Below, in pieces: positions 53,213 through 63,784 of a DNA stretch of 64,000 bases. How positions within the stretch are numbered: position 1 is the stretch's first letter; every line of letters starts with the position of its first letter. The stretch covers positions 1,302,001 to 1,366,000 of the forward strand of contig JAMWBK010000003.1 of the NCBI GenBank assembly GCA_029953675.1. Reading direction: 5' to 3'. The notes below the pieces were generated by a model, which worked only from the letters and a program-made list of their open reading frames with translations, was not told the DNA's origin and did no database searches. The DNA is from Rhodosorus marinus (taxonomy: Eukaryota > Rhodophyta > Stylonematophyceae > Stylonematales > Stylonemataceae). Made by a program: the position numbers and the translations under genes.

Positions 53213-54126
53213 GTGCAACCCCAGACCAACGCTCTAATCTGTCCTTGAGTCTCGGGTGTTGGGGTTCTGGTTGCTGGAGGACAGATGATTGATTGATGGT
53301 GTCCGTTCGGACGACTACCGCAAACTGCTGAACGATTTGAAATATCCCTGATCGGGAGTTATCACCCTAAAGTGACGTACGAACGCTGCTTTGATGTTGG
53401 AGGCGCGCGATCTTCGCCGCGCATAGTCTGTTTTTCCCCTCAGGGTTTTTTCTTTCAGTCTCTGATCAAACCGATTCTATCAACAGGAGAAAAAACAAGA
53501 GTACAGGAGATCGCGCGCCTAGTCTTTCCAACATCGGAGGAGTATTCCTAGGTGAAAGTAGATATCTATCCAAACCAGTGAACGACAAGAAAAGCCGATC
53601 TGATCGCTCGCGGAACACTTCGCGGAGCCCAAGGGAACAAGCCAAAATCGAAACCGTCAAATTGCCAAGGATACCAGACGATGGGCTGAATAAGAAGCTC
53701 GGCTTCCCGGAGTAAACCATATTTCTTGCTATTTGGCTTCTTTGTCAAGTCTCATCTTGGCAGTTGTCAGCTCCACGGCGCATTATTGTCCGTTTTAGTT
53801 TAGTTAACGAAAACAGTCAAAGGTCTAGAATGACACGAGACCAGCGTACTAGATACATGCGGAAGGATCATTCACAAAAAGAGTCGGGAGCCATGAAGGC
53901 TTTCCTCGACACATCCGCTAGGAAACAGTAAAACCACCGGCTTACTAGATACAAAGGCTTCCCTCCATGTACCAGAGGTGTACCAGAGGAGATTTGCAAA
54001 TTACAGCTACACGATACGAGCTTGTTGTTCACAGAAATGCTCGGCTGCCTTTTACCGCTCTAAGAAAGATTAGTTATATGCGTTCAGAGATAGGCAACTT
54101 CTTCACGCTGGGCACAGGGTCGTTGC
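53213..54126. other. Old family C relics and unrecognised sequence
   Basis: 53380-53462 (plus) is a decayed family C end (GCTTTGATGTTGGAGGCGCG... TTTTTCTTTCAGTCTCTGAT). 53500-53700 (minus) is another, with REVFRERSDRLFLSFTGL. 53740-54126 shows nothing recognisable and contains the 3' flank of the beta-helix gene. Confidence 0.5.
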
Positions 54127-54818
54127 TTAGCCGGAGGCCTCAATTTTTACGAACACGGGGGGTTTCTTCAGAATATACTGGAAATTTGAGTTGGTAACAG
54201 TAATGGTACTCGCGTTAGTCTCGCTCGAGGAGAGGAGTACCGCCCCGTAGTTGAAATGAGTCGTCTTCTTGGGATAAATATCGTCGAGAGATACATTGCT
54301 CGACTCCTTGACGCTAACCACCGTGGATGTCGGTACGCCACCCTTTACCCTCACCTTCTGCATCGAAAAGTTGTTAACGTTATGGATTGAAACGACACTG
54401 GTTGTTGTTGTTGCATTGACGATGTTCAGGTCTGAAAACGTCACATTGCTCAAGTAGAACATGTACACGGGATCTTGGACCCTAGTCGCCGTGACGTTCA
54501 CGACTGTGACATTGGAATGTCCAAAATCATTGAGCTCCGTGACGACGGCGTACGCACTATCTTCGGCGTAGATGTTGCTCGCCCAAATATTATGATTCAC
54601 CTGATCTGGGTGACCGTGATCTTGGATAACCATTCCGTATCGGCAATTGTATGCCTGCACATTCTCAACAGTAACGTCCTGCGAACCATCGGTAACTTCC
54701 ACAGCTCCGTACTGAGCCGTTCCACTCGAGTTCCCATCCGAGGCTGTAATAGGGCAGTTCTCTGCGACAACATTTTCAATGGTAATGTTATAGGTCTTTG
54801 TCAGGCCCAAGTTGCCGG
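54127..54818 (-). pseudogene. Secreted beta-helix protein, 3' half (split by a retrotransposon)
   Basis: It begins in frame at the 9-bp duplicated target (54818-54810) and reads NLGLTKTYNITIENVVAENC, followed by rungs of a right-handed parallel beta-helix: DVTVENVQAYNCRYG, VTVVNVTATRV, VTFSDLNIVNA, ITVTNSNFQYI, ending at the TAA at 54127-54129. Many N-x-S/T sites suggest export and glycosylation. Together with the 5' half at 58857-58341, and counting the target once, the frame is exactly 1200 nt (399 aa). The fold resembles pectate lyase or GH28 polygalacturonase proteins; the catalytic type is not assigned. Confidence 0.8.
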
Positions 54819-55150
54819 CCTTCCTCTCCACTGAGGCCACCCTGCTGGAAGCCCACCCTGCGTTTGACCTTCTGCCGCCGACTCTTGAGCACCCTTCCTC
54901 CCCTCGCCCTGTCTCCGAGGCTCGTGACACCGACATGGCAGAAGCACCATCGGCCTCTCCGAATCCGCTGGCTCTGGACACCCTCAGTCAAGACTCCGCT
55001 GCTGAAAACCCTGTGTCTACTTTCTTCAGGTCTTTTAGTTCCTTCGTGCGCCCTCCACGTGAGCGTCGTGCGGCTCCTGAGCCTCCCTCCGAGGCACCTC
55101 CTCCGGATATTCGATCTGCCTTCCCGACTGAGGGGAGGCCCGATGTCTGA
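54819..55150 (+). pseudogene. Family C ORF1, C-terminal part
   Basis: Open from the 5' truncation point to the TGA at 55148-55150. It is Ser/Pro/Glu-rich (DTDMAEAPSASPNPLALDTL, PPRERRAAPEPPSEAPP). The stop lies inside the start of ORF2: ATGTCTGA at 55143-55150 holds the ORF2 ATG and the ORF1 TGA, an 8-nt overlap. Confidence 0.7.
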
Positions 55151-58100
55151 GTCTTCCTCCTCCGCGTGCGTGTCGTCCCGGTTACCCCTGTTTACCAGTG
55201 ACCGCTCAGCCTGGCATGAGCGTGTTCTCTCGTGGTTTTCGCACCTTGTCGCCTCCTACCCGGACGGTTCCCTTCCCCTTTGTCGTCAGAGCACGGCCGT
55301 ACGGCTCCCTCGTCGACTTCATAAGCCCCTAGGATTGGTGTTGGATTTTCTCTGGCAGCAGGTCGCCGCGAACCCTCACTGCTCTCTTCGCTGGGAACTC
55401 TTGTTCTTTTTTCCCCGCCTCGTGCTCACCTCCTCTACCGTCCCCCTCAACCCACATCCTCGCCGGGTCCACCCTCGCCGAAAACTGCAAATGTTCCTTT
55501 CCGGCGACTTTGAGGACTTCGAACGTCTTTATTTCGCTTCTCTCTCTTCCTTTTCTCCTAGTGCTTCCTCAGCTTTTAGGTCTTCTCGACAGAATCGGGC
55601 GCGTCACACGGTGGCAGGCGGTGATCTGCGGCGGGCAGCCGGGATCCTCCAGCAGCGGCAACCTGTGGTTCCATACTCCGATGATCTTTCTTCACCGCTC
55701 CGTTTGCTCTTTCCCTCGGAAGGCTCCCCTTGGGACTCCTCGTTTGAATCAGTGTTGGAAGAGTACCGCGCCGCGCCACATCCCAGTGCGCGGTTAGCGG
55801 TCAATCTGGAGGCGGTGCGTGAGTTGGTTCATGATGCTCCGAAGGGCCGTTCCCCAGGGCCCTCGGGGCTGCGGGTGGAATATCTCCGTTTCTTAAGTGA
55901 TGAAGGTTTGAAGGCGTTGGCGTGGGTGGTCGAAGCGCTTGTGAATGGTGATCCCCTGTGTGAGTGTGCGTGGTTCTTGGTCGGGCGTTCGCAGTTGTGT
56001 CTGCTTTCGAAGCCCGGCCACACGGCCTCGAGCCCTGCTATTCGCCCTATTGGCCTGGTTGAGGTGGTCCGCAAATTGGCGGCGCGATGGTTAGTGAAAA
56101 TCCTGGTTCCCGAATCCCGCCGTTTCTTTGGGCACGTGCAGTTAGGCGTGGGCTATCGTGGTGGCTGTGAGTTGTTGTCTGTTTTACTCCGTTCGGAAAT
56201 GGCGTACTCCCCAGATTCTGGGCTCCTCTCTGTAGATTTTACCAATGCGTTCAACCGCGTCTCTCGTCCGGCTCTCATGCACGTGGTGCGCGAAGTCTTC
56301 CCTGTAGGCTTTCCCTTTGTTAGTAGACTTTATTCTCCGCTTGGTCGTGGGGCTACCTATGACACCCTTGGCGCTTCCTCACACACGTTTGCGGCGCGCA
56401 CAGGGGTACAACAGGGTGATCCCTTGTCCCCTTTCCTACATGCCTGTGGACTACAACTCGTCTTGCTTTGTCTTCGCTCCGAATTCCCGCAGGTTCGTAC
56501 GGTTGCATACCACGACGACGTGTGCCTCCTGGGGCCCCTGATACTCTAGCACTCGCTTATGATCGTCTCCGCTCCTTGGCTTCGCGGGTTGACCTGGAGG
56601 TTAATCATCACAAATCGTTCTACTGGGGAGGTGTAGCTGCACAAGAGCAGCAGGTACCTGCGTCGTTCCAGGATATTTGGAGACCGGATGGTTTTGTCCA
56701 CTTAGGCATCCCCTACGGGTCGCCGTCCTTCGTTGAAGGCGAGTTGCTGCAGCTCCTCGGTAAGCACAGACAGCTGGTTGCAGAGCTTCGACGGCTACCT
56801 CCGGGCTTTCTCCAGTGCTCGTTGTTGCTGTTTCGGTATTGTTGCAGTCAGCGGTTAACCTATTGGCTTCGCTCACTTCCAACTCATTGGGGCCGGTGGT
56901 TGGCCACTCGTGCGGATGCTGAAAGTTTCCGTGACCTGGGGTATTTTCTCGATGAAGAGCTGAGCGCTCTGCCGCGACCCACCTGTGATGTTGTGCGCGC
57001 CCAGGTAGGCCTCCCATTGCGATTGGGGGACTGGGCCTCTGCAATCGTGTTGTGGTCCAACCTGCAGCCGCAGTAGGGGCCTGGGGAACCGCACTTCCCA
57101 CTTTGAGCAGTTTGGGTATCTCGAAGTTCCGCAATTTGATGGCGAGCCTCTCGCGGGGTGTCTTGCTTCCCAGCGTACCGGAAAGCGCCCAAGACTTGTT
57201 TCTGGAGCTCCAAACCGCCCTGAATTCCTGTACTAGTCTCCCCGAAACCGTTCAACCCCGTCTTCCTGACTGGCGAGCTGTATTTGACCGCTCTCGAGGC
57301 TCCGCCCCGGGGATTCGTCCTGCGCCTGAACCTGTTCTAGGGGAGATTGACCCAGTAGTTGCCGCAGAAGAAGAAGTTCCAGTTGATCCTCCTGATGATT
57401 CCCAGCGCGCTGGGAGCCGAGCTCAAGCACGCACGGATGCGCTGCAAAATATCCTTTCTTGGGACTTGCACCGTGCTGCATATGGCCGACTCCTCGCGCA
57501 GATGGTCTCATCTTCTCGCGCTCGCGCCCGCCTACGTAGTCTTGGAGGGGTTCTTAGCTCTCAGTGGCTCATGACCGTACCAGCCTTTCCGCCACTCACA
57601 CTGTCGAATTTCGAAGTGCGTACTTCACTGCGCTTATACCTCGGCTTACATCAGCCCCCTTGGCCGTACGATATGGGTTCGTCGTGCCCTCTCTGCTCTC
57701 AGACTGAAGACAACGCAGATTTCACGCCCACCTGCTCGCTAGTTGCCCGGCGGTGAAAGGTGCTCGAACCAGCCGCCATACACGGATCTTGAACCTGTTA
57801 TACCGGGAACTTCGGCCTATAGTCCGGCAAGCCGGTCTGGAAATCGAACGTGAGAAACCTTTACCCGTCGCGGACTTTCAAAATGATGAACGCCGTGTAG
57901 CCGACCTGGTGATCACCTGTGACGACAGCCGCCGTACCACATACGTTGATCTTGCTGTTCCTAACCCTCAAGCTAGTCGTTATCTCCCGGCTGCGGGGGA
58001 GCGCCGTGGATCTGCCGCCGCCAGCATGAGACGCCGCAAAGAGATCAAATACGCGGGGGCTTTGTCTTCCCCTGGTGTTCGTGCTTCGGCACTAGCACAT

Positions 58101-58281
58101 CGCTTGGTACCCCTGATCATTGAGTGCTTTGGGTTCATGGACTCTGTTGGTTCTCGCTGGCTTCGGGAGTTGTTCCGCGAACGCCCTGACCGTCTTCAAT
58201 CGTTGTTTACCCGCTTAAGTTTCCTGCTGTGGCGCATGAATGCCGCTTTGATGTTGGAGGCGCGAGTACTTCGCCGCACTT
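55143..58281 (+). pseudogene. Family C ORF2: RT and restriction-like endonuclease, three frameshifts
   Basis: It starts MSESSSSACVSSRLPLFTSD. RT motifs: GRSPGPSGLRVEYL (about 235-248), RPIGLVEVVRKLAARW, motif A LLSVDFTNAFNRVSR (Asp 365), motif B TGVQQGDPLSPFLHACG and motif C VAYHDDVCLLG (YHDD 456-459). One-base losses occur at about 56537 (GGGCCCCTG for GGGCCCCCCG-type), about 57027 (G-run) and about 57722 (finger: ADFTPT for ADFGAH). 57753-58283 holds the open endonuclease (RRVADLVITCDDSRRTTYVD ... PLIIECFGFMDSVGSRWL). With copy 3 it covers the entire ORF2. Confidence 0.93.
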
Positions 58282-58340
58282 AGTCTTTTTTTCCCCTCGG
58301 GGTTTTTTTTTCAGCCTCCGATTAAACCATTCATTCATTC

Positions 58341-58857
58341 AGTTGCCGGTAGAAATTTTCACCGCATCGCTCCTAATACCATTCCCGTAAATGTTTCGAA
58401 TGATTCCATTCCTAACAGGCACGGCTTGTGCAGTGTTGTTGGCCCGACATTCAATTCCGTCTCTGGACGAGTTGTAGAAATTGGCCCCGTCGATAAGGAA
58501 CTTGCTCCCCTTGATCTCCAGAAGTGCCGCGCGTTCAGACGGATCTACTGTTCCAAGGTTCCCGACAGCATTCAAATTCTTGATTGTCACTCCATCAGCC
58601 ATAATCCTTATCGCATTAATGGCAGCCCCGGGTACCAAAGTCACCGATATGTCCGAAAGCTTCAAGGGATTGCTTACTACCACCATCTCAGTTAGGTTCC
58701 AGTGGCATCCAGCCCCTGAGAGATGCGCGTTTTCAACCGCATTCGTCACTTGATCGTTGAGGGAGGCAGTGCAGTTAAGTTGAATGTGCCCATACGCTCC
58801 AACGGAGAATATGGAGCATACCGCGATCATCAGCTTTATTGCGGGTCCCATCCTCAT
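58341..58857 (-). pseudogene. Secreted beta-helix protein, 5' half (split by a retrotransposon)
   Basis: The ATG at 58857 opens a signal peptide (MRMGPAIKLMIAVCSIFSVG, then AYGHIQLNC). Beta-helix rungs follow: ISVTLVPGAAINAIRIMADG, VTIKNLNAVGNLG, LEIKGSKFLIDGANFYNSSR, GIIRNIYGNGIRSDAV. The frame ends within the target duplication and hits a stop from the C tail. An extension upstream to 59064 exists but would bury the signal peptide, so 58857 is preferred. See the 3' half at 54127-54818. Confidence 0.82.
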
Positions 58858-59303
58858 AATGTTAACAAATTCCGTTCCGAAATACACTTTCTTCTCCTTC
58901 TTCTCTTGCTGTTGTTCCTGACCCCACTTCTTGTGATTAACTGTCGAGGAAAAGGCATCTCTATTTGTACATGTCTGTTCGGGTACCTTGGGAAACAATC
59001 CTCCATGGGCCCAAAACTGAGCTGGACAAGGTCCAACAAGCGAGAGCTGCCAGCCCGTTGACACTTAGCACCGGGGCCGCAGTAAATAATCATTCATTTG
59101 AGCTCTCTGTGCCCCAAAAATCGATGCAAGTCAGCACCTACTGGGGGCGCGGAGCGACATGGGCGAAGCCCCTGCAGCCGGCGGGGGGGGGGGAGGAAGA
59201 CACTCCAGTTCTATACTTAGCAGCAAACCACTTAGCAGCCCAACCCTAGCAGAAATTCGCCTTTTTAAACATGCTTAAATCTAGTCAAAATTCAAACATG
59301 TTT
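58858..59303. other. 5' flank of the beta-helix gene
   Basis: It should hold the promoter. I see no clear TATA box. A G-run of 10 lies at 59179-59192. No other gene is supported. Confidence 0.35.
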
Positions 59304-59860
59304 TATATTTGAACGAATGGTTTAATCGGAGGCTGAAAAAAAAACCCCGAGGGGAAAAAAAGACTAAGCGCGGCGAAGTACTCGCGCCTCCAACATCAAA
59401 GCGGCATTCATGCGCCACAGCAGGAAACTTAAGCGGGTAAACAACGATTGAAGACGGTCAGGGCGTTCGCGGAACAACTCCCGAAGCCAGCGAGAACCAA
59501 CAGAGTCCATGAACCCAAAGCACTCAATGATCAGGGGTACCAAGCGATGTGCTAGTGCCGAAGCACGAACACCAGGGGAAGACAAAGCCCCCGCGTATTT
59601 GATCTCTTTGCGGCGTCTCATGCTGGCGGCGGCAGATCCACGGCGCTCCCCCGCAGCCGGGAGATAACGACTAGCTTGAGGGTTAGGAACAGCAAGATCA
59701 ACGTATGTGGTACGGCGGCTGTCGTCACAGGTGATCACCAGGTCGGCTACACGGCGTTCATCATTTTGAAAGTCCGCGACGGGTAAAGGTTTCTCACGTT
59801 CGATTTCCAGACCGGCTTGCCGGACTATAGGCCGAAGTTCCCGGTATAACAGGTATATTT
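59304..59860 (-). mobile_element. Family C 3' fragment (543 bp), minus, with 7-bp target duplication
   Basis: TATATTT at 59304-59310 recurs at 59854-59860. The fragment (59311-59853) begins on the plus strand with GAACGAATGGTTTAATCGG, the reversed C tail. It encodes on the minus strand the endonuclease (VITCDDSRRTTYVDLAVPNP to LEARVLRRA), open to the natural stop. Confidence 0.9.
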
Positions 59861-62047
59861 TATGCTGACTATCCTTTTTTGATTTTGTATGGATGGTGGA
59901 TTTACGAGCATTTTCTTTTTAGCTTGTGTTGGTTGGCTGAAGGAGGGAATTTGTAGCCATTCCTGGCTTACGCTTGCTCCTGTAAGTGCTTTCTTTTCCC
60001 GTTCTGCAGTTTTGCTGGCGGAGCTCTGTGTATTAGATGTCTCACGGAACTCTTACCGGCTAAACTGCGCTGTACCTTTCTAGAGCAGGGATTCGAACAC
60101 GATGGTGTTACCCGCATTTACTGGCTAAACTGCGTTGTTCATTTCTACAGCAAGGATTCGAACACAATCATGTTACTGGCAAGCTTTGATTCATTTCTAC
60201 AAAAGCCTTTCTGTTCGAGATTTCGATTGTACAAAAAATGAAAACAAAGAAAGTACAAACGGGTTGGCGGGGATTGACTCTGAACAACAACCGGCTGATA
60301 CCAGCAGGGTAGTTCTTCTAATCCCCACTCAAATGCGCCTATATGTGTGTCCCATTTCATGAGCCTTGCCTGAGTATTCCTTTTCCACCTCTTTTTTCTT
60401 TTCAGTCTCCGAAATAAAAACATCCATTCTTGGGGGAGCTGCCACAGTGCGCACCAGTTGCGCACAGCCCAGGTCCCGACAAAGAACTTGATACAAATGC
60501 GTGTAGATTTTATTCAACCAACGCCCTGGGCGTGACCGTCTGATGTCCTCGTCCTGAAGCCGTTTAAGTTTCTTGCCTGTGGCGTACCCCCCCTCCCTCA
60601 CTGTGATGTTGGAGGCGAGCGAGCGACTTCTACGGCCAACTCAACTCTGTTTTTTAGAACCTCAACGATTTTTCTTTCAGCCTTCGACTAAACAAATTCA
60701 TTTCAGAATTGGATGAAGATGTGAAACTTCAACATTTCAAAGCACTTCAAGACTGTTTTAACGATAAATGAATACGTTTTATCGCATTACATTGTATGTA
60801 CGCATTACAAACGTGCGCCAAAGTTGGCTACAGTTACCCCTTAACGTCTCCCTGACTTTCTGCGCTGTCAGCCAGGCCCTGATAATGTCATTCGTTCGTT
60901 CGATAATGTCGTTCTGTGCGACTACAACCAGGCGCCACCATACGTTTACTGTTCCGTCTTTGAAATACATTGTATATACGTTTACTGTTCTGTCTTTGAA
61001 ATACCCAAAGTTTTATGCTGTTTTTGCCGATGCTTACACCTCAGCCCCTGGGATGCAGACTTTGTCTGCCGGCCCCGGGGCTGATGGAGGACCTATAATT
61101 AGCATGGTTTACAAAAGCATTGCGGCCGAGACGGACATAACACTGGACTATGGAACCATTCTATTTTTAGTACCATGAAGGACCTCTTGGGGCAGGATTG
61201 GGCCTGAGTTGTTGTTCCGTGCATGAGAGAGTATACGAGATGAGTTCTCTGGTAATGTGGATAGGGGGTTAAACCGCTACGAATAAACACACAATTCAAC
61301 AGGTTATGAGCCCAGCTCAAGCTGGAAACAGTTAAGCCGTGGTGAATTGCTCCCTTGGGCATTAAAAGGTTTTGACGAGAGGTGTTCCCGGAAGGATGGG
61401 ACTCTATGGTAGAGAAGGTTGAAGGAAGTCCTTGGCAAAGGAAGACCTCGCCTAGCTGATTGTACCAAAGCAAGGAACTAGAAGGGCGCAATTGAGCATG
61501 ATGACAGACTGCACGCCGTTGCAGAGAGTCTACCAATTCGGGCGGAGGAAGCCTGCAAAGCCCCCCGGGAGGAAGGAGATAAAGATTGTGCTAGGCGGAT
61601 AACATGGACCATGTTTTCCTGGACTATGTTTGCCAATTACATCCGGATGACAGTGAAGACCACCCCACTGGCAGCTCAACGACCACCAGTTTGATGTTGA
61701 CTGAAGCACACAGTCAATCATTTACGATATTGACTGACTTTTCAACAGACTGAATACTGACAATGAGGGGAGAGTTTAGTAGCCGTTATGATGACGATGG
61801 TGCCGCATCGCAACTCCAAATACAAATTATAGAACGATAAGTATTGCAGCAACCTGAAGAAGTTGAAGTCGGAAGGCTGAGAATGGTTTACGCTGCGAAG
61901 TAGGAGAACTGTATCGAATCTATCGTGGTTTACCAGAAAATACTGTACGAATATTGTTCGCGAAACTGAGGGCGAAGCCAATCTTCGTGGCACTATGGCC
62001 GTGGCTGCGTATACGGACTGACTTAAAACTGAGATCTTGGAGCTTAT
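59861..62047. other. Mostly unrecognised; small tandem repeats and a family C relic
   Basis: 60057-60180 is a 65-bp unit repeated twice (GGCTAAACTGCG... GGATTCGAACAC). About 60515-60705 is a decayed family C end (GACCGTCTGATG, GTTTAAGTTTCTTGC, GATGTTGGAGGCGAGCG, then a T-rich 3' UTR). 60941-61008 holds a 36-bp direct repeat (TACGTTTACTGTTC). ORFs at 60768-61178 (plus) and 61099-61536 (minus) have no motif that I can defend. Confidence 0.45.
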
Positions 62048-62345
62048 CTAGCAAGAAGTTGGAGATTACGATCCGATCTGCGCTCCGACAGTAGGTTTCA
62101 ACACAGCCCGACTGGTAATTGCAATAGCATTACACAACGAATGGGTTCTACATCAATTGGATGTGAAGATGGCCTACTTGAGCGGCAATACCAACGAAGA
62201 TGCATAGATGTAACAGTCAGAAAGCTACGCAGACGGTACAAACCGCGTATGCAAATTGAACAAAGGCCTATATGGTCTAAAACGACGTGCAAAGCATGGA
62301 ATCAGACATTGACAGTTGATCTGGAGCGTATTGGTTTTGAGCGAG
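62048..62345 (+). pseudogene. Ty1/copia-type reverse transcriptase fragment
   Basis: From about 62057 the plus frame reads GDYDPICAPTVGFNTARLVI, AIALHNEWVLHQLDVKMAYL, SGNTNEDA, then a stop. This is the conserved start of the copia RVT_2 domain (QLDVKxAYLxG). After a shift VCKLNKGLYGLKRRAKHGI matches the copia LYGLKQ motif. It is the only LTR-retrotransposon sign in the window. No LTRs, integrase or protease were found around it. Confidence 0.85.
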
Positions 62346-63144
62346 GGGATCGATGCACTGTCACCAGCAGCAAACCCACGAGGTAAAGAAGCAGCCTCCG
62401 AAGGAACGGATTTAAACCTAGACATCGGTTCACGCAAATCCCGAACATGGACGGAAAACGAGGCAATCAGAGCCGGCGACGCTATTTGCAATACGAGCGT
62501 AGAATTGTGCAATAGGAGATGTCGTTGTTGACAGTGGGGTTACGGATCACGTTTTGGGGAATACGAGATTCCTCTCGAAGCTGAGAAGGATCGAGCCGAA
62601 AGAAGTCTGGACAGCAGTTGGCAGCAAACTAACAAGGACAACTACAAAAAAAAGCAAACAGGACAACAGTTTCACAAAACAACGGATGAAGATAGGTGTT
62701 AAGTGACTTTGGTCTGGAGGGGTGGTGTTAAGGCGTACATGCCAAAGTCTACACACAATGGAGCGAACGCTACGTTACGTTCCGGAGCTGACGGGCGAGC
62801 TCATCAGTAGTATTGACGAATGAACCCACGTGTTCCCTTACAAAGGTACTCATCACTAGTATGAACAAATGAACCGAAGTGTTCCCTTACAAAAGTCTAT
62901 CAATGATGCCGTGGTGGAACACTCGACACATCACGAGGAAGAAGAAGAGTCTTCTACGAGGACGCAGAGCTCGTAGAAGAACTAGGCTCAGAAGCTGCGT
63001 CCGAAGATGCGCTAGTAACGGGTCAAGAACTATATCCGATGAAATACAGGCCTTGTCGGCTAGGTCTGGAGCAACCAGCCGTTAACCGCATTACGGCGGA
63101 GCCTAAAGAACCCATGAGTGCAGAAGAAGCCATGGAGAGTAGTT
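62346..63144. other. Unrecognised; one short direct repeat
   Basis: The strings GTGTTCCCTTACAAA at about 62830 and 62879 belong to a direct repeat of about 48 bp (CTCATCA...TGAACC...). A Glu/Arg-rich stretch lies at 62930-62980. No gene is supported. Confidence 0.4.
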
Positions 63145-63668
63145 TTTCCACCCGAACGGAGAGATCCGCGGATGCTGACCAAGCGTTGGAATGCACAATG
63201 GTGTGCCTCTCGAGAGAGGGTTTGTCGTATCAGAACCATTATTCCATTCTGCGGTCCGTCTGCCGCGCCTTCCCTGGCCCCAAGTCCACGTCTGGGGTGA
63301 GTCTGCTAGCTGGTAGAGGCATCGAGTGACACCAGTGAGGTCGCTGGTGTTCCCAATGCGGGAGTACAACTTAAAGATCGCCTTGATGAACTCCTGGACG
63401 GCTGCTTCCCCAATGCCCACACCATGACAAAACTGGTCACAGGTGCGCAGCTGTTATATGAAAGAGGCGGCTGGAACATTAGTGGCATCAGTCTCATTCC
63501 TGCTCCCCGCCTGCGTAACGTCTTCTGCTGGTGTTGATGTCCTTGGTTGCTGCTCTGATACCACAGCGCGGTGCTGTAGTGCATGTAACACTTCCATGGC
63601 ACCCGGTGCCGGTGAACCGGGGATGAGAATTGGCTCTGAGTTCGGCCCCCGCGCCTCCCGCACTATCA
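63145..63668 (-). pseudogene. Family A relic: ORF1 N-terminus joined to an ORF2 piece
   Basis: The ATG at about 63668 gives MIVREARGPNSEPILIPGSP, and after a TAA (ASFI*) the helical block MGIGEAAVQEFIKAIFKLYS...TWTWGQG to 63278. The frame then jumps to ORF2 sequence from the pre-finger linker (EWNNGSDTTNPLSR), so about 3 kb is missing between. It is very close to the copy at 52.2 kb. Confidence 0.8.
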
Positions 63669-63685
63669 TATTCTTCTGGTTTCCG

Positions 63686-63768
63686 ATTCCAACTTCGCTC
63701 CACGCCAACCCAGAGCTTTTTGCTCCACGCCAACCCCGAGCTTTTTGCTCCACGCCAACCCCACAGTT
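63686..63768 (-). repeat. Tandem repeat in the family A leader, three units of about 24 bp
   Basis: GCTCCACGCCAACCC plus GAGCTTTTT is present three times just upstream of the minus-strand family A ORF1. One unit is also at 52255-52275 before another copy. Leader repeats of this kind can carry promoter activity in non-LTR elements. Confidence 0.7.
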
Positions 63769-63784
63769 TGTCCCCCCAGACTAG

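Larger units (their letters stand above)
54810..58349 (+). mobile_element. Family C insertion (3522 bp) splitting the beta-helix gene
   Basis: Element 54819-58340, flanked by AGTTGCCGG at 54810-54818 and 58341-58349. It is 5'-truncated within ORF1, and contains ORF2 and a 3' UTR with CCCCTCGGGG, T-run, GCCTCCGATTAAACC and a tail of CATTCATTCATTC, a variant of the (TTCG) tail. It lies antisense to the host gene. At least three single-base losses break ORF2, so it is now inactive unless these are sequencing errors. Confidence 0.95.

Noticed and set aside
59179-59192. G-run as a quadruplex regulatory site
   Set aside because: A single run without further G-tracts. Not enough to support a claim.
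60057-60180. GGATTCGAAC in a 65-bp repeat looks like a reversed tRNA B box
   Set aside because: No T-stem pairing around it, no A box at the right distance and no acceptor stem. Treated as a plain tandem repeat.
61099-61721. Minus-strand ORFs that might be a copia integrase
   Set aside because: Only a vague WAHNLL...LTPY resemblance, on the strand opposite to the copia RT fragment, and no HHCC or DDE motif.
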